Shown: one piece after another, positions 16,715 through 25,323 of the stretch
Layout: the number at the start of each line of letters is the position of its first letter
How positions within the stretch are numbered: position 1 is the first letter of the stretch
Origin: Anaerolineae bacterium
Lineage (GTDB): Bacteria; Chloroflexota; Anaerolineae; Aggregatilineales; Phototrophicaceae
NCBI GenBank assembly: GCA_022841825.1
Contig: JALHQT010000004.1
Span: forward strand, 372,001 to 436,000
Length of the DNA stretch: 64,000 nucleotides
Reading direction: 5' to 3'
Notes under the pieces: model-generated
The model's input: only the letters and a program-made list of their open reading frames with translations
What the model was told of the DNA's origin: nothing
Databases searched by the model: none
Position numbers and translations under genes: made by a program

Positions 16715-17713
16715 TTAGAAGCCGGTGTATGCCTGTATTTGCTGCCCATCGCTCACGATCAGCAGCTCGTCATGGATCAGCATCTGCGAGGCGGCGATGT
16801 CGAGGGTGAGCGAGCCGATCTCGCCCATCGTGTTCGGGTTGGTCGCATCGTAAATGCGTAAGTCGCGGCTGTTTTCGCTGGCGACGATCAGCCATTCGCC
16901 CTCTTCACGCGCGCTGAACTGCATCTGGATGGGCTGGTCGCCTTCGACGGTGAGGGTGCCTTGCTGCTGCATGGTTGCCGTATCGAACAGGACAATCTCG
17001 TGGGTGCCGCTGATGACGGCTCCCAGGCTCAGTCGCTCATTCAGTATCAGTGTCCCTGGCTCGTCACGCAGGTCAAGCGTGCGCGCAGAACGGGGTGCCT
17101 GGTTGCGGCGTAGGAGGTACTGCACCACCTGAGCAGGCGAATCCTGCGCAATGAGTGCGACATTGCTGCCGATTGCCCCTGATTGTGGCTCGGCACGGGT
17201 TCCCAATGGATACGCAATCATGTCGGTTGCCGACACGATCTGTACCAGCGAGTACCAGCTTTCGCCGATCAACAGCGCCCACCGGAAATCCGGAGCGATA
17301 TTGATAAAGCGGGCATTGTCTTCAATATCGACGATGTTCAGGACGGCATAACTGGAGACGTCGAAAGGGTCAGGTCCAATACTTTCCAGAGCATCACTGC
17401 CCGAACCGAAATCGACCGTGACGAGGGCGTAATCGCGCGCGGCAGTCAGCGCGCTCGGTTCGGCGTCGAGCGGTACCGCCGCTACTTCCTCCAGGAGATT
17501 TTCCAGCGAGAGCGAATAGACCTGGAGGATCTGGGTGCGGGCATTGGTCACAAACAGCGATCTGCCGTCGCCTGAGACCGCCATCGCCTGGACATCTCCG
17601 GCGTCAACAACCGCCGCCGGCACAGGGGAGTCCTGCGCCAGCACGGTTGGAACGAGTCCCAGAACTATGAGCGCAAACAAACACAGCGCGCGTGCGCCAG
17701 CATGACGGTTCAT
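16715..17713 (-). CDS. Secreted YVTN-type beta-propeller protein
   Basis: The protein has 332 residues. A signal peptide (ALCLFALIVLGLVPTVLAQ) precedes repeated blades of the form MAVSGDGRSLFVTNARTQILQVYSL, LTAARDYALVTVDFG, VASENSRDLRIYDATNPNTMGEIGSL and LIHDELLIVSDGQQIQAY, typical of extracytoplasmic seven-bladed propellers. Such proteins bind partners or ligands at the cell surface and rarely have catalytic activity. It starts 12 nt after the Asp/Glu-rich gene, with AAAGG before the ATG, so the two form an operon. An open reading frame continues in another frame past its stop and may be a relic. Confidence 0.8.
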   Translation of the reverse strand: MNRHAGARALCLFALIVLGLVPTVLAQDSPVPAAVVDAGDVQAMAVSGDGRSLFVTNARTQILQVYSLSLENLLEEVAAVPLDAEPSALTAARDYALVTVDFGSGSDALESIGPDPFDVSSYAVLNIVDIEDNARFINIAPDFRWALLIGESWYSLVQIVSATDMIAYPLGTRAEPQSGAIGSNVALIAQDSPAQVVQYLLRRNQAPRSARTLDLRDEPGTLILNERLSLGAVISGTHEIVLFDTATMQQQGTLTVEGDQPIQMQFSAREEGEWLIVASENSRDLRIYDATNPNTMGEIGSLTLDIAASQMLIHDELLIVSDGQQIQAYTGF

Positions 17714-17725
17714 GACAGCCTTTGT

Positions 17726-17986
17726 CTAGTATTCGTCCTCGTCCTCGTAGAAATCATCCTCGTCGTCGTCAAACTCATCCTCGTCCTCGTAGAGGTCTTC
17801 GTCATCATCGTAGTCGAAGTCATCCTCATACTCGTCGAACCCATCGTCTTCGAGCTCTTCATCTTCGAACTCGTCTTCTTCCTCGATGACGAATTCACCT
17901 TCATCTTCGACTTCGAGATCATCTTCGAATTCTTCGTCGGTATCCCCGAAGTCTTCCACACGGTTACGGAGCAGGTCCCATTCCAT
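17726..17986 (-). CDS. Highly acidic low-complexity protein
   Basis: An 86-residue protein of which nearly all after residue 12 is Asp, Glu, Phe and Tyr (EDDLEVEDEGEFVIEEEDE and similar). It has no hydrophobic core and should be disordered. Comparable tails in other bacteria bind divalent cations or basic proteins, but a stand-alone function is unknown. The ATG at 17986 is preferred to the TTG at 18025. It precedes the propeller gene by 12 nt. The codon pattern (GAC/GAG/GAT/GAA only) makes the DNA repetitive. Confidence 0.65.
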   Translation of the reverse strand: MEWDLLRNRVEDFGDTDEEFEDDLEVEDEGEFVIEEEDEFEDEELEDDGFDEYEDDFDYDDDEDLYEDEDEFDDDEDDFYEDEDEY

Positions 17987-18033
17987 ATTGGTCTTCACCC
18001 TGGGTCTGTCAGACTGCCGAATCAACTGAGGTC

Positions 18034-18064
18034 ATTGTAGCGCAAAGCGCGCGAATTTTAGCAA
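18034..18064 (-). promoter_or_regulatory. Possible promoter for the acidic-protein operon
   Basis: On the minus strand TTGCTA (18064-18059) and TACAAT (18039-18034) are separated by 19 bp. The predicted start lies about 40 nt upstream of the ATG at 17986. The spacer is longer than ideal. Confidence 0.35.
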
Positions 18065-18092
18065 GACACTTGCATTGTGCAAGGCTCGTTTT

Positions 18093-18674
18093 TCATGAAT
18101 GCTGATCCTTTCCAATGCCATCCACAAAAAGCCTGTGAAGGCGCAAATCGTCGGTGAGTTCGGGATGGAAGGCAGTCGCAAGCAGATGTCGCTGCCTTAC
18201 GGCGACGATACGTCCGTCGTCCAGTGTCGCCAGCACTTCCACCCCGTCACCAGCGCGTGTGACAATTGGTGCACGGATGAAGATGGCATGGTAGGGCTGT
18301 GCTCCCAACGCGGGCATCACGAGATCGCGCTCGAAACTGTCAATCTGCCGCCCGAACGCATTGCGGTTGACGGTGATGTCCATCACGCCGAGGATGGGCT
18401 GTCGGTCGATGCCGATGTCTTTCGCCAGGAAGATCATGCCTGCGCAGGTTCCCCAGGTCGGTTTGTGCTGCGCGAAGTCGCGCAGAGGTTCAACCAGCCC
18501 GTAAGCAGTCGCCAGTTTGCCAATGGTGGTGCTCTCGCCGCCAGGGATGATCAGCCCATCAAGCCCGAGCAGGTCTTCGGGCATTCGAACTTCAACGGGT
18601 TCGACCGCCAGGGCTTGCAGCTTGTGTTCGTGTTCGATGAATGCGCCTTGCAAAGCCAGTACGCCAACTCTCAT
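18093..18674 (-). CDS. pdxT: Pyridoxal 5'-phosphate synthase glutaminase subunit PdxT
   Basis: PdxT hydrolyses glutamine and passes ammonia to PdxS, which builds PLP. The 193 residues match the family: VGVLALQGAFIEHEHKL, LIIPGGESTTIGKL, the nucleophile cysteine in WGTCAGMIFLA, and the His-Glu pair in TAFHPELTDD. The family's central motif VMDITVNRNAFGRQ is present. PdxS is not in this window, which is unusual because the two are normally adjacent. PLP enzymes are frequent nearby (two aminotransferases, one decarboxylase). The ATG at 18674 starts exactly at the conserved N terminus. Confidence 0.96.
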   Translation of the reverse strand: MRVGVLALQGAFIEHEHKLQALAVEPVEVRMPEDLLGLDGLIIPGGESTTIGKLATAYGLVEPLRDFAQHKPTWGTCAGMIFLAKDIGIDRQPILGVMDITVNRNAFGRQIDSFERDLVMPALGAQPYHAIFIRAPIVTRAGDGVEVLATLDDGRIVAVRQRHLLATAFHPELTDDLRLHRLFVDGIGKDQHS

Positions 18675-18770
18675 GCCTCGTATCGTCCTCTGTGCTTGAC
18701 CAGTTTCTGTGTGCCTCACAAACTAATCGTGCTGCATCCCGGATGACTGGTCAAGCCCCAGACCCGCCAA

Positions 18771-20114
18771 TTACACAGGAACCGCCGCGACTTCCAGCAT
18801 CGCTTCGTGCAGGACCGCCATACCCTCGTCAATCTGCTCATCGGTGATGTTCAAAGGCGGCAGGAAGCGGATGCAGTTGCTGTACAACCCCGCACGAATA
18901 GCGATGAGACCTCGCTTGAAAGCTGCCTGGGTGATCGCCTGCGTCTCGTTGGTGGCAGGTGCTTTGCTGTGCGGATCGCTGACGAGTTCCATCAGCACCA
19001 TCGACCCCAAGCCGCGCACATCGCCGATGATCGGGAATTCTTCCTGAAGGCTGATGAGGTGTGAGCGAATGCGGTCGCCAACCTGACGGGCGCGCGCCAG
19101 GAATTCGGGGCTGCGCAGCATCGTGATGGCTTCGACTGCGGCGACACAGGCGAGCGGGTTACCGCTGTAGGTGCCGCCCAAGCCACCGGGATGCGGCGCG
19201 TCCATGATCTCTGCCTTGCCGGTGACGGCTGCCAGCGGCATTCCTGCCGCCAAGGATTTGGCAGTAACGATCACATCCGGCGCGATGCCGTAGTGTTCGC
19301 TGGCAAAGAGCCGTCCGGTGCGCCCAAAGCCGCACTGAATTTCGTCGGCGACCATGACGATGCCGTGCTGCGTACACAGCTCGCGAATGCGCTGGAAAAA
19401 GCGGAGCGGCGCGGGCAGGAAGCCGCCTTCGCCCTGGACTGGCTCAATGACAATCGCCGCGACCGCCGACGGATCGACGTAAGCGGTGAAAGCATTTTCG
19501 AGGCGGGCAATGCAGTCATCGATATAGGCGTCCTCACTCAGCCCCGCAGGACGGCGATAGAGGTTGGGGAAGTGCAGGCGGTAAACTTCCGGTGCGAAGG
19601 GACCAAAGCCCTTTTTGAACAGGTTGTACTTGCTCGTCATCGCCAGCGTCAGGTTGGTGCGCCCGTGATAGGCGTTCTCGAAGACGATGATGGCGGGGCG
19701 TCCGGTGTAGCTGCGCGCGATCTTGACGGCGGTTTCGACCGCTTCCGACCCGCTGTTGACGAGCACGGATTTCTTGGGGAAGTCGCCTGGGGTAACCTCG
19801 TTGAGCAGTTCGGCGACGCGGACATACGGCTCATAGGTGCCGACAATGGCGCAAAGATGGATCATCTCTGCCGCCTGCTGCTGGATGGCGGCGACGACGT
19901 TCGGCGGGCAGTGCCCGACTGCCAGCGCGCCGATGCCGCCCGCGAAATCGAGGAATGTGTTGCCGTCGGCATCGGTCAGTGCCGCGCCTTGTGCTTTCAC
20001 GACGGCAATCGGCGTCAGCTTGGCGGCACCGCGCGCCGTCGCCGTTTCGCGGCGGGCGACCAGCGCACGGCTGTTGGGTCCCGGGATTTCGGTTTTCAAA
20101 TGAATAGTAGGCAT
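18771..20114 (-). CDS. Class-III aminotransferase, 4-aminobutyrate aminotransferase type
   Basis: This PLP enzyme probably transfers the terminal amino group of 4-aminobutyrate or a related omega-amino acid to 2-oxoglutarate. It has 447 residues. Visible features are SGSEAVETAVKIARSYTGR (phosphate site), AYHGRTNLTLAMTSK, EPVQGEGGFLPAP, ADEIQCGFGRTG and the PLP lysine in VIVTAKSLAAGMPLAAV. The ATG at 20114 has AGGAGA upstream; the 114 extra residues in the track are not protein-like. The 3' end lies about 100 nt from the pdxT start in the same direction. Its pairing with an aldehyde dehydrogenase at 39-40 kb fits a GABA shunt. Confidence 0.92.
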   Translation of the reverse strand: MPTIHLKTEIPGPNSRALVARRETATARGAAKLTPIAVVKAQGAALTDADGNTFLDFAGGIGALAVGHCPPNVVAAIQQQAAEMIHLCAIVGTYEPYVRVAELLNEVTPGDFPKKSVLVNSGSEAVETAVKIARSYTGRPAIIVFENAYHGRTNLTLAMTSKYNLFKKGFGPFAPEVYRLHFPNLYRRPAGLSEDAYIDDCIARLENAFTAYVDPSAVAAIVIEPVQGEGGFLPAPLRFFQRIRELCTQHGIVMVADEIQCGFGRTGRLFASEHYGIAPDVIVTAKSLAAGMPLAAVTGKAEIMDAPHPGGLGGTYSGNPLACVAAVEAITMLRSPEFLARARQVGDRIRSHLISLQEEFPIIGDVRGLGSMVLMELVSDPHSKAPATNETQAITQAAFKRGLIAIRAGLYSNCIRFLPPLNITDEQIDEGMAVLHEAMLEVAAVPV

Positions 20115-20282
20115 CGCGCGGTTTCTCCTGAAAACACTACAACCCGCCGTAAACCCTGATTTGAGGTCAACACCAGGTAAGTCGGTTAAGAAATGTAGAG
20201 GCATATCATAGCGTGGACAGCAGGTAATCACTACGGCTTCGCGGTATGATTGGCGGGCTGTTCCGACCAAGACGCATGAACG

Positions 20283-22085
20283 ATGACACTTTCCAAGAAA
20301 TCCCAACTTGCGCTGCTCACTGCCATCCTCGTCCTTGCCGCTGCCACACGCATCCTGCACCTGGGTGACCAGGCGTTCTGGCTCGACGAAGGTTCGACCT
20401 ACTTCATTCTGACGCAACCCGATATGTTCGAGGCGCTCGCGCGCACCGACGTGCATCCGCCGCTCTTTTTCATGCTGCTGCGCGGCTGGGTGGCGCTGAC
20501 TGGCTGGTCAGAAGTTTCGATGCGCATGTTCTCCGTCCTGTTCAGCATCCTATGTGTGGCGCTGATCGTCCCGCTGGCGAAGGTGATGAATCGCGGGCGC
20601 GGTTGGTTCCAGACGCCTGTCGTCTGGATACTGGCGGCGCTGATGCTGACGCTCTCCGACCCGGATGTCGTGCTGGCGCAGGACGCGCGGCAGTACACGC
20701 TGCGGTCGGCACTCAGCATCGTCTGCATGATCGGCTATCTGCGCTGGGCGCACAAACCATCGTGGCGTCGCCTCTGGCTGTGGTTTCTGCCCGCTGTCGC
20801 GCTGATGTACATCCAGTATCAGAGCGCCTATCTGTTCCTGCTGCAAGGCTTGCACGTCCTGATCTTCCTGCGCGGGCGTGTGCGAATCGTGGCGATTGTG
20901 ACGCTGGCGCTGGTGGGCGTGGCGTTTCTACCGTGGGCGCTGGGATATGCGCTGGGGCAGAGCGACAACGACTTTGGTATCTTCTCGTCGCTGCCATCGG
21001 ACTGGTGGACGCTGACCGAGATCATGCGCAAGTACATCAGCACGCAGTGGGCGCTGATGCTGCTACTTATGGTGTTGGGGATCGCGGTGCTGATGCCGGA
21101 AAAGCGCCGGCTGAACTTCAAACTAGATGGCACGACCTTTCTGCTGGTGATGTGGATCGTGCTGACGGTCGGCATCACCTTCGTCTGGAACCTCTGGTAT
21201 CCGGTGCTCGCGCCGCATCGTCTGCTGTTCATCTCCATCCCCATCGCGCTGCTGATCGCGCAGGGGCTGCGTAACATCCGTGCACCGGAGCGCTGGCTGC
21301 TGGTCGGCGTGATCACGGTGTTTGGCTTATCGGTCGTGGATGACTACTACCCGAAAGAACCCTGGGACGACATGGCGAGCAGTGCGACTCAATACAGCGA
21401 GCCGGGCGACCTGGCGCTGCTGGAGGTGTATCGCGGCGATAACCCGCTGCGCTACTATCTTGATCAGCAGAGCGGCTATGCACTGGATGTCGAGTCGCTG
21501 CACCGCTGGCGCGAGTTTCGGGCGGCGGAGTATCCGCACGGCATTCTAGACATCATCGATCAGCATGATCATGTCTGGCTGCTGCACTGGAGTCCGGATC
21601 GCTTCGTCTTTGACTTTCTGGCGCAGACCGGACATGTGCAGACGGCGCTGCAAACGACCAGGCATCTCGACAATGATCTGAATGTCTACCGTTTTGATCG
21701 ACTGCCAGACGGCGAGGTTGCGCGCTTCGAGAACGGCATGATCCTGCGCGATGTCGCCATTCACGAGCCAGAGATGCGGGTCGATCTGTGGTGGACGACC
21801 GAAGCAGCGCTGCCGCTCGATTACAGCGTGTCGGCGTTTCTGCTCGATGCGAATGGGCAGCTCGTGGCACAGCACGATGGCTTCCCATTCGTGAATGCTC
21901 GCCCGACGACTGCGTGGTCACCAGGCGATGTCATCTATGATCCGAAGCCGTTGCAGCCAACGGTGCTGCCGCCCGGAACCTACACAGTTGCCGTGCAGCT
22001 CTATACCTATTTCGATGGAGTTCGTTACCCGACGGTCGGCGGCGACGACTGGGCGACCGTCGGGACGCTGATGATTACGCCGTGA
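20283..22085 (+). CDS. GT-C (family 39-like) membrane glycosyltransferase
   Basis: An integral membrane protein of 600 residues. The first loop holds the acidic motif of polyprenol-phosphate-sugar transferases (FWLDEGSTYF), followed by DVHPPLFFMLLRGW with the conserved His-Pro-Pro. About ten hydrophobic helices run to residue 350, then a soluble extracytoplasmic beta-rich domain fills the C-terminal 230 residues. The acceptor is unknown. It is the only + strand gene between 18 and 28 kb and overlaps the convergent aminotransferase by 11 nt. A TATGAT box about 34 nt before the ATG could be a -10. Confidence 0.85.
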   Translation: MTLSKKSQLALLTAILVLAAATRILHLGDQAFWLDEGSTYFILTQPDMFEALARTDVHPPLFFMLLRGWVALTGWSEVSMRMFSVLFSILCVALIVPLAKVMNRGRGWFQTPVVWILAALMLTLSDPDVVLAQDARQYTLRSALSIVCMIGYLRWAHKPSWRRLWLWFLPAVALMYIQYQSAYLFLLQGLHVLIFLRGRVRIVAIVTLALVGVAFLPWALGYALGQSDNDFGIFSSLPSDWWTLTEIMRKYISTQWALMLLLMVLGIAVLMPEKRRLNFKLDGTTFLLVMWIVLTVGITFVWNLWYPVLAPHRLLFISIPIALLIAQGLRNIRAPERWLLVGVITVFGLSVVDDYYPKEPWDDMASSATQYSEPGDLALLEVYRGDNPLRYYLDQQSGYALDVESLHRWREFRAAEYPHGILDIIDQHDHVWLLHWSPDRFVFDFLAQTGHVQTALQTTRHLDNDLNVYRFDRLPDGEVARFENGMILRDVAIHEPEMRVDLWWTTEAALPLDYSVSAFLLDANGQLVAQHDGFPFVNARPTTAWSPGDVIYDPKPLQPTVLPPGTYTVAVQLYTYFDGVRYPTVGGDDWATVGTLMITP

Positions 22086-23352
22086 CCGCGGTCTCCTGTG
22101 TTTGCGCCAGGGCATGCCCGAAGACGGTGAGCGCTGCGTCAATCTCCGCATCGTTGACGATGAGCGGCGGAATCCAACGGATGATATTGCCGTAAGTGCC
22201 GCAGGTGAGCAGGAGCAGATGCTGCTCCAGGCAGGCTTTCTGCACCAACGCGGCTGCTGCGCCATCCGGTTGACCTTCGTTGGTGAATTCGACACCGATC
22301 ATCAGTCCTCGCCCGCGCACGTCGCCGATGATGGGATACTGCGTCTGGAGGCGTTTTAGCCCATCGACTAATCGCGCACCTTCCGCTGCCGCATTGCCGG
22401 GCAGATTCTCATCACGGATCACGTCGATAGTGGCGCTCGCCGCCGCCGCGGCGAGGGCGTTGCCGCCATAGGTGCCGCCGTGTGAGCCGGGCAGCCAATG
22501 GCTCATCAGCTCGCGGGTGGAGGCGACGCACGAAATCGGCACGCCGCTGCCCAAGCCCTTCGCCATGATGATGATGTCGGGGTCAATTTGCGCCTGCTCA
22601 AAGCAGAACAGGGTGCCGGTACGCCCAAAGCCCGTCTGCACTTCGTCGGCGACGAACATGATGCCGTGCTTGCGGCACAACTCGCGGACTTCCTGCAAGA
22701 AGCGTGCGGGCGCGGGCACATAGCCGCCTTCGCCGAGCACCGGTTCGATCACGATGGCGGCAGTTTCGTCCGGCGCGGTCTGCGTCTTGAGCAGCAGGTG
22801 GAGTTGATTCAGGCAGTAATCGCTGGTCTGCTCGTCATCCCAACCGTACTTGTAGCTGTAGGGGAAAGGGGCGACAAGGACCCCAGCAGGCAGCGGCTGA
22901 TAGCCACTGCGATAGACGGTCTTGCTGGTGGTCATCGCCATCGTTTGCGCCGTGCGCCCATGAAAGCTGCCCTGGAAGACGATCAGGTTGGGGCGTCGCG
23001 TCGCCATGCGCGCCAGCTTGACTGCGCCCTCGGTCGCTTCTGCGCCGCTGTTCGAGAAGAAGAAAGTGTCGATATGCGCAGGGGTGACTTCGTTGAGCTT
23101 GTGCGAGAGTTCGACCACTGTGGGCGAGATGACGACGTTCATCTGCCCATGCAGCAGCTTTGCCGCCTGCGCCTGGATCGCGGCGACGACACGCGGGTGA
23201 CAGTGCCCGGTATTGGTGACGCCGATGCCACAGGTAAAGTCGACATAGCGGTTGCCGTGTTCATCATACAGATAGATGCCCTCGCCACGCACAGGTTGGA
23301 TCATCGTCATGTGCGACCAGACGGGAGAGAGATGGTCGGTGGAGAGTGTCAT
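22075..23352 (-). CDS. Class-III aminotransferase (second omega-aminotransferase)
   Basis: A PLP-dependent aminotransferase of 425 residues. Family motifs are GEGIYLYDEHGNRYVDF, NTGHCHPRVV, SNSGAEATEGAVKLAR, FHGRTAQTMAMT, EPVLGEGGYVPAP, ADEVQTGFGRTG and the PLP lysine in IIMAKGLGSGVPIS. It differs clearly from the enzyme at 18771-20114, so the pair is not a recent duplication. Putrescine, 4-aminobutyrate or acetylornithine-type substrates are all possible; the nearby decarboxylase and amine oxidase favour diamines. The ATG at 23352 has AAAGGA upstream. Confidence 0.9.
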   Translation of the reverse strand: MTLSTDHLSPVWSHMTMIQPVRGEGIYLYDEHGNRYVDFTCGIGVTNTGHCHPRVVAAIQAQAAKLLHGQMNVVISPTVVELSHKLNEVTPAHIDTFFFSNSGAEATEGAVKLARMATRRPNLIVFQGSFHGRTAQTMAMTTSKTVYRSGYQPLPAGVLVAPFPYSYKYGWDDEQTSDYCLNQLHLLLKTQTAPDETAAIVIEPVLGEGGYVPAPARFLQEVRELCRKHGIMFVADEVQTGFGRTGTLFCFEQAQIDPDIIIMAKGLGSGVPISCVASTRELMSHWLPGSHGGTYGGNALAAAAASATIDVIRDENLPGNAAAEGARLVDGLKRLQTQYPIIGDVRGRGLMIGVEFTNEGQPDGAAAALVQKACLEQHLLLLTCGTYGNIIRWIPPLIVNDAEIDAALTVFGHALAQTQETAVTA

Positions 23353-23385
23353 AAACAAATCCTTTGGTGAAGGATGGTAAGCAAA

Positions 23386-23445
23386 GAAGAATGCCTCTAT
23401 TGCCCTTACTTTAGACTTTTAACTTTAGACTTTCAACTACCAAGA
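23386..23445. repeat. Short AT-rich direct repeat (ACTTTAGACTTTTA)
   Basis: The motif ACTTTAGACTTT occurs twice in tandem (tttagacttttaactttagactttc). It lies between the minus-strand GNAT gene's terminator and the next aminotransferase. Such word-like repeats are common in Chloroflexota and Cyanobacteria intergenic regions; this is recalled knowledge, not a search. Confidence 0.4.
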
Positions 23446-23453
23446 CATACAAA

Positions 23454-23481
23454 GCGAGGCTCGCCTTTATGCAAGCCTCGC
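23454..23481 (-). terminator. Terminator after the GNAT gene
   Basis: GCGAGGCT and AGCCTCGC form an 8-bp stem with a 12-nt loop, followed on the minus strand by TTTGTAT. It lies about 40 nt past the stop at 23520. Confidence 0.6.
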
Positions 23482-23519
23482 GTGCTGACGAATCAACGAT
23501 TGGGACTCCTGTTACTGGA

Positions 23520-24317
23520 CTACGCACCTGCCTTTGCTGATTTGTCATGGTGGATAGTCGGGGTCTGAAGATAGGGTGAGGTCTGACGTGTGGTCAGCCC
23601 AATGGTGCGGCGTGTGGGATAGACGCGCTCCGGTTGGCGTTCCGGATGATAGTCCGGGTTATTCCAGACCATCAGGGCGGCATTGCCATGTGTATCGGGA
23701 TCCCCCACGTAGTTAGGAATGATGCAGATCGGCTTGAAGCCCATGCGGAACTGCTTGGTCAGGTTGGTGTCAAAGATCTCGCCAGCAACCACATGACGCA
23801 GGTACTCTTCGGGCGTATAGCGTTTGTGATAGCGGTGATAGTCTTTGAGCGTACCGCCAGCAACAAGCCCGCGCAGGTTGAGCTTACGAATAACGTGGCG
23901 ACGCGCATCCGTCAACTCTCGCCCGATGCCGCAGCCCTGGTAATCGGCGTGTACTGCCGACTCGACGCCGTACAGCCAGTTTCCATCAGGGTTGTGGGTG
24001 GAGATCCAGGCATGGTCGGTTGTGATGCGCCAGGGTTCGACGAGGGAACGGGGATGTTTGGGGTCAAAGGCGACCCTCATGCTGACGGTCACTCCCACCA
24101 CACGGTTGTGGTCGGTATCGACCGCGATGAACTGCCCTTGCGGGAAGACCTTCATATGATTGAGGAATTGCTCGGCGAGGATGGCATCCCCAGGATTGTG
24201 AATTCGATCTGTGCCGTAGACCTGGTGCTGGAGCGCTTCCATTTGCGGTGCGTACTCTGGGCGGCTGCGTATCACATGGATATGGGGTCGCGGAGGCTCG
24301 CTCTTTTCGTGGCTCAT
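23520..24317 (-). CDS. GNAT family N-acetyltransferase (tandem paralogue 1)
   Basis: The protein has 265 residues and a GNAT fold. The acetyl-CoA loop is in GVESAVHADYQGCGIGRELTDARR at about residues 115-140 (pattern Q/R-x-x-G-x-G), preceded by the strand with GQFIAVDTDHNRVVGVTVSMRV. The C-terminal part carries GFKPICIIPNYVGDPDTHGNAALMVWNNPDY, shared with the two paralogues in the window. The acyl acceptor is unknown; the amine-metabolism setting suggests a polyamine or amino compound. The ATG at 24317 lacks a close Shine-Dalgarno site: AAGGAAGAA lies about 20 nt upstream with a small GCGC-GTTTA-GCGC hairpin between. Confidence 0.85.
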   Translation of the reverse strand: MSHEKSEPPRPHIHVIRSRPEYAPQMEALQHQVYGTDRIHNPGDAILAEQFLNHMKVFPQGQFIAVDTDHNRVVGVTVSMRVAFDPKHPRSLVEPWRITTDHAWISTHNPDGNWLYGVESAVHADYQGCGIGRELTDARRHVIRKLNLRGLVAGGTLKDYHRYHKRYTPEEYLRHVVAGEIFDTNLTKQFRMGFKPICIIPNYVGDPDTHGNAALMVWNNPDYHPERQPERVYPTRRTIGLTTRQTSPYLQTPTIHHDKSAKAGA

Positions 24318-24457
24318 ATAATGGCGCTAAACGCGCTTCTTCCTTTCTGCTTTCGCTACTCTGCCGTCAAGTTTGTCATCCAACAGAAATATGACCAATG
24401 CACATTTCTGTAGAAAAACCGAATACGTTGTTTGTGCGAGCAGACCAAACTGCCCGC

Positions 24458-24514
24458 GTGAAGCGAGTTTTTACACTCGCTTCACCATTTTGACAACGTG
24501 TTTTCATAAACACG
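24458..24514 (-). terminator. Two tandem hairpins after the interrupted GNAT gene
   Basis: CGTGTTT/AAACACG (24497-24514) and GTGAAGCGAG/CTCGCTTCAC (24458-24485) lie 19-75 nt past the stop at 24533, within an AT-rich gap. Together they would end the amine oxidase-GNAT transcript. Confidence 0.55.
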
Positions 24515-24532
24515 CTGGAGTTTTCGATATCG

Positions 24533-25306
24533 CTAATCCCCGATACCGCCTGCGAATGCTGCTGCAATACGCGGCATCGGCTTCGCCACATGCACGCGCC
24601 GTACCTCGAAGACCGGTGCTTCGGCTGGCTTACCCAGGACGTAATCCGGGTTGTGCCAGATGATCGCGACCGCCCAGTCATGGGTACGCGGGTCGTGGAT
24701 GTAATCCGGGATCAGGTTATGTACCTTAAATCCCTTGTGAAGCTGCTTGGTCAGGTTCGTATCGTAGCGTTTGCCTTCGACCACTTCCTGCACGTACTGC
24801 TCGATAGAGACTTCGTGTGCGCTCAGGTGATAGTCCATCGGCATTGCGCCAGCGATCAAGCCGCGTAAGTTCAGGCGGCGCAAGACATTGAAACGTGCGT
24901 CCATCAATTTGCTGCCCACGCCTTTGCTGCGATAATCCGGGTGTACGCACGACTCAACGCCGTACATCCATTCGCCGTGGGACTTATGCGTGGTCAGTCA
25001 CCCATCGCCGGTGGTGGCGCGCCAGGTTTCGCGCAGGTCTTCAGCCGGGTTAAAGTCGAGCCGCATCCCCGAAGTCAGACCGACGACGCGCTGCGTCGTG
25101 GTGTCGATGGCGACGAACTGACCTTCCGGGAAATGACGCAGATGGCTGCGGAACTCATCCGCGTGGAGAATTTCCGGGTCGCCTGCGTAGGCGATGCTTT
25201 GCAGTTCTTCCATCTGCTCGGCATATCGCTCGTGCGACGGCACGATGACGATCTCGGCATTGGCTATGCGGTTGTGTTGTTTTTCCTTCAACGGGAAGGC
25301 GTACAT
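24533..25306 (-). pseudogene. GNAT family N-acetyltransferase interrupted by one in-frame TGA (tandem paralogue 2)
   Basis: The track splits this into two ORFs (25306-24998 and 24967-24533), but both are in the same frame and join across a single TGA at 25000-24998 (codon 103 of 257). On either side the protein aligns with the intact neighbour: ATTGDG-stop-LTTHKSHGEWMYGVES against ITTDHAWISTHNPDGNWLYGVES, so TGA replaces a Trp. The third paralogue at 38 kb also has Trp there (GHNWLTTH). No other damage is seen in 257 codons. Either a recent nonsense mutation, a sequencing difference, or stop-codon readthrough explains this. The ATG at 25306 has AGGAA upstream, 17 nt after the amine oxidase stop. 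Confidence 0.85.
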
Positions 25307-25323
25307 GATCGAACAGTTCCTAT

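Noticed and set aside
20115-20456. N-terminal extension of the aminotransferase ORF (561 aa in the track)
   Set aside because: The extra 114 residues are not protein-like, overlap the divergent glycosyltransferase gene, and a strong AGGAGA site lies before the ATG at 20114.
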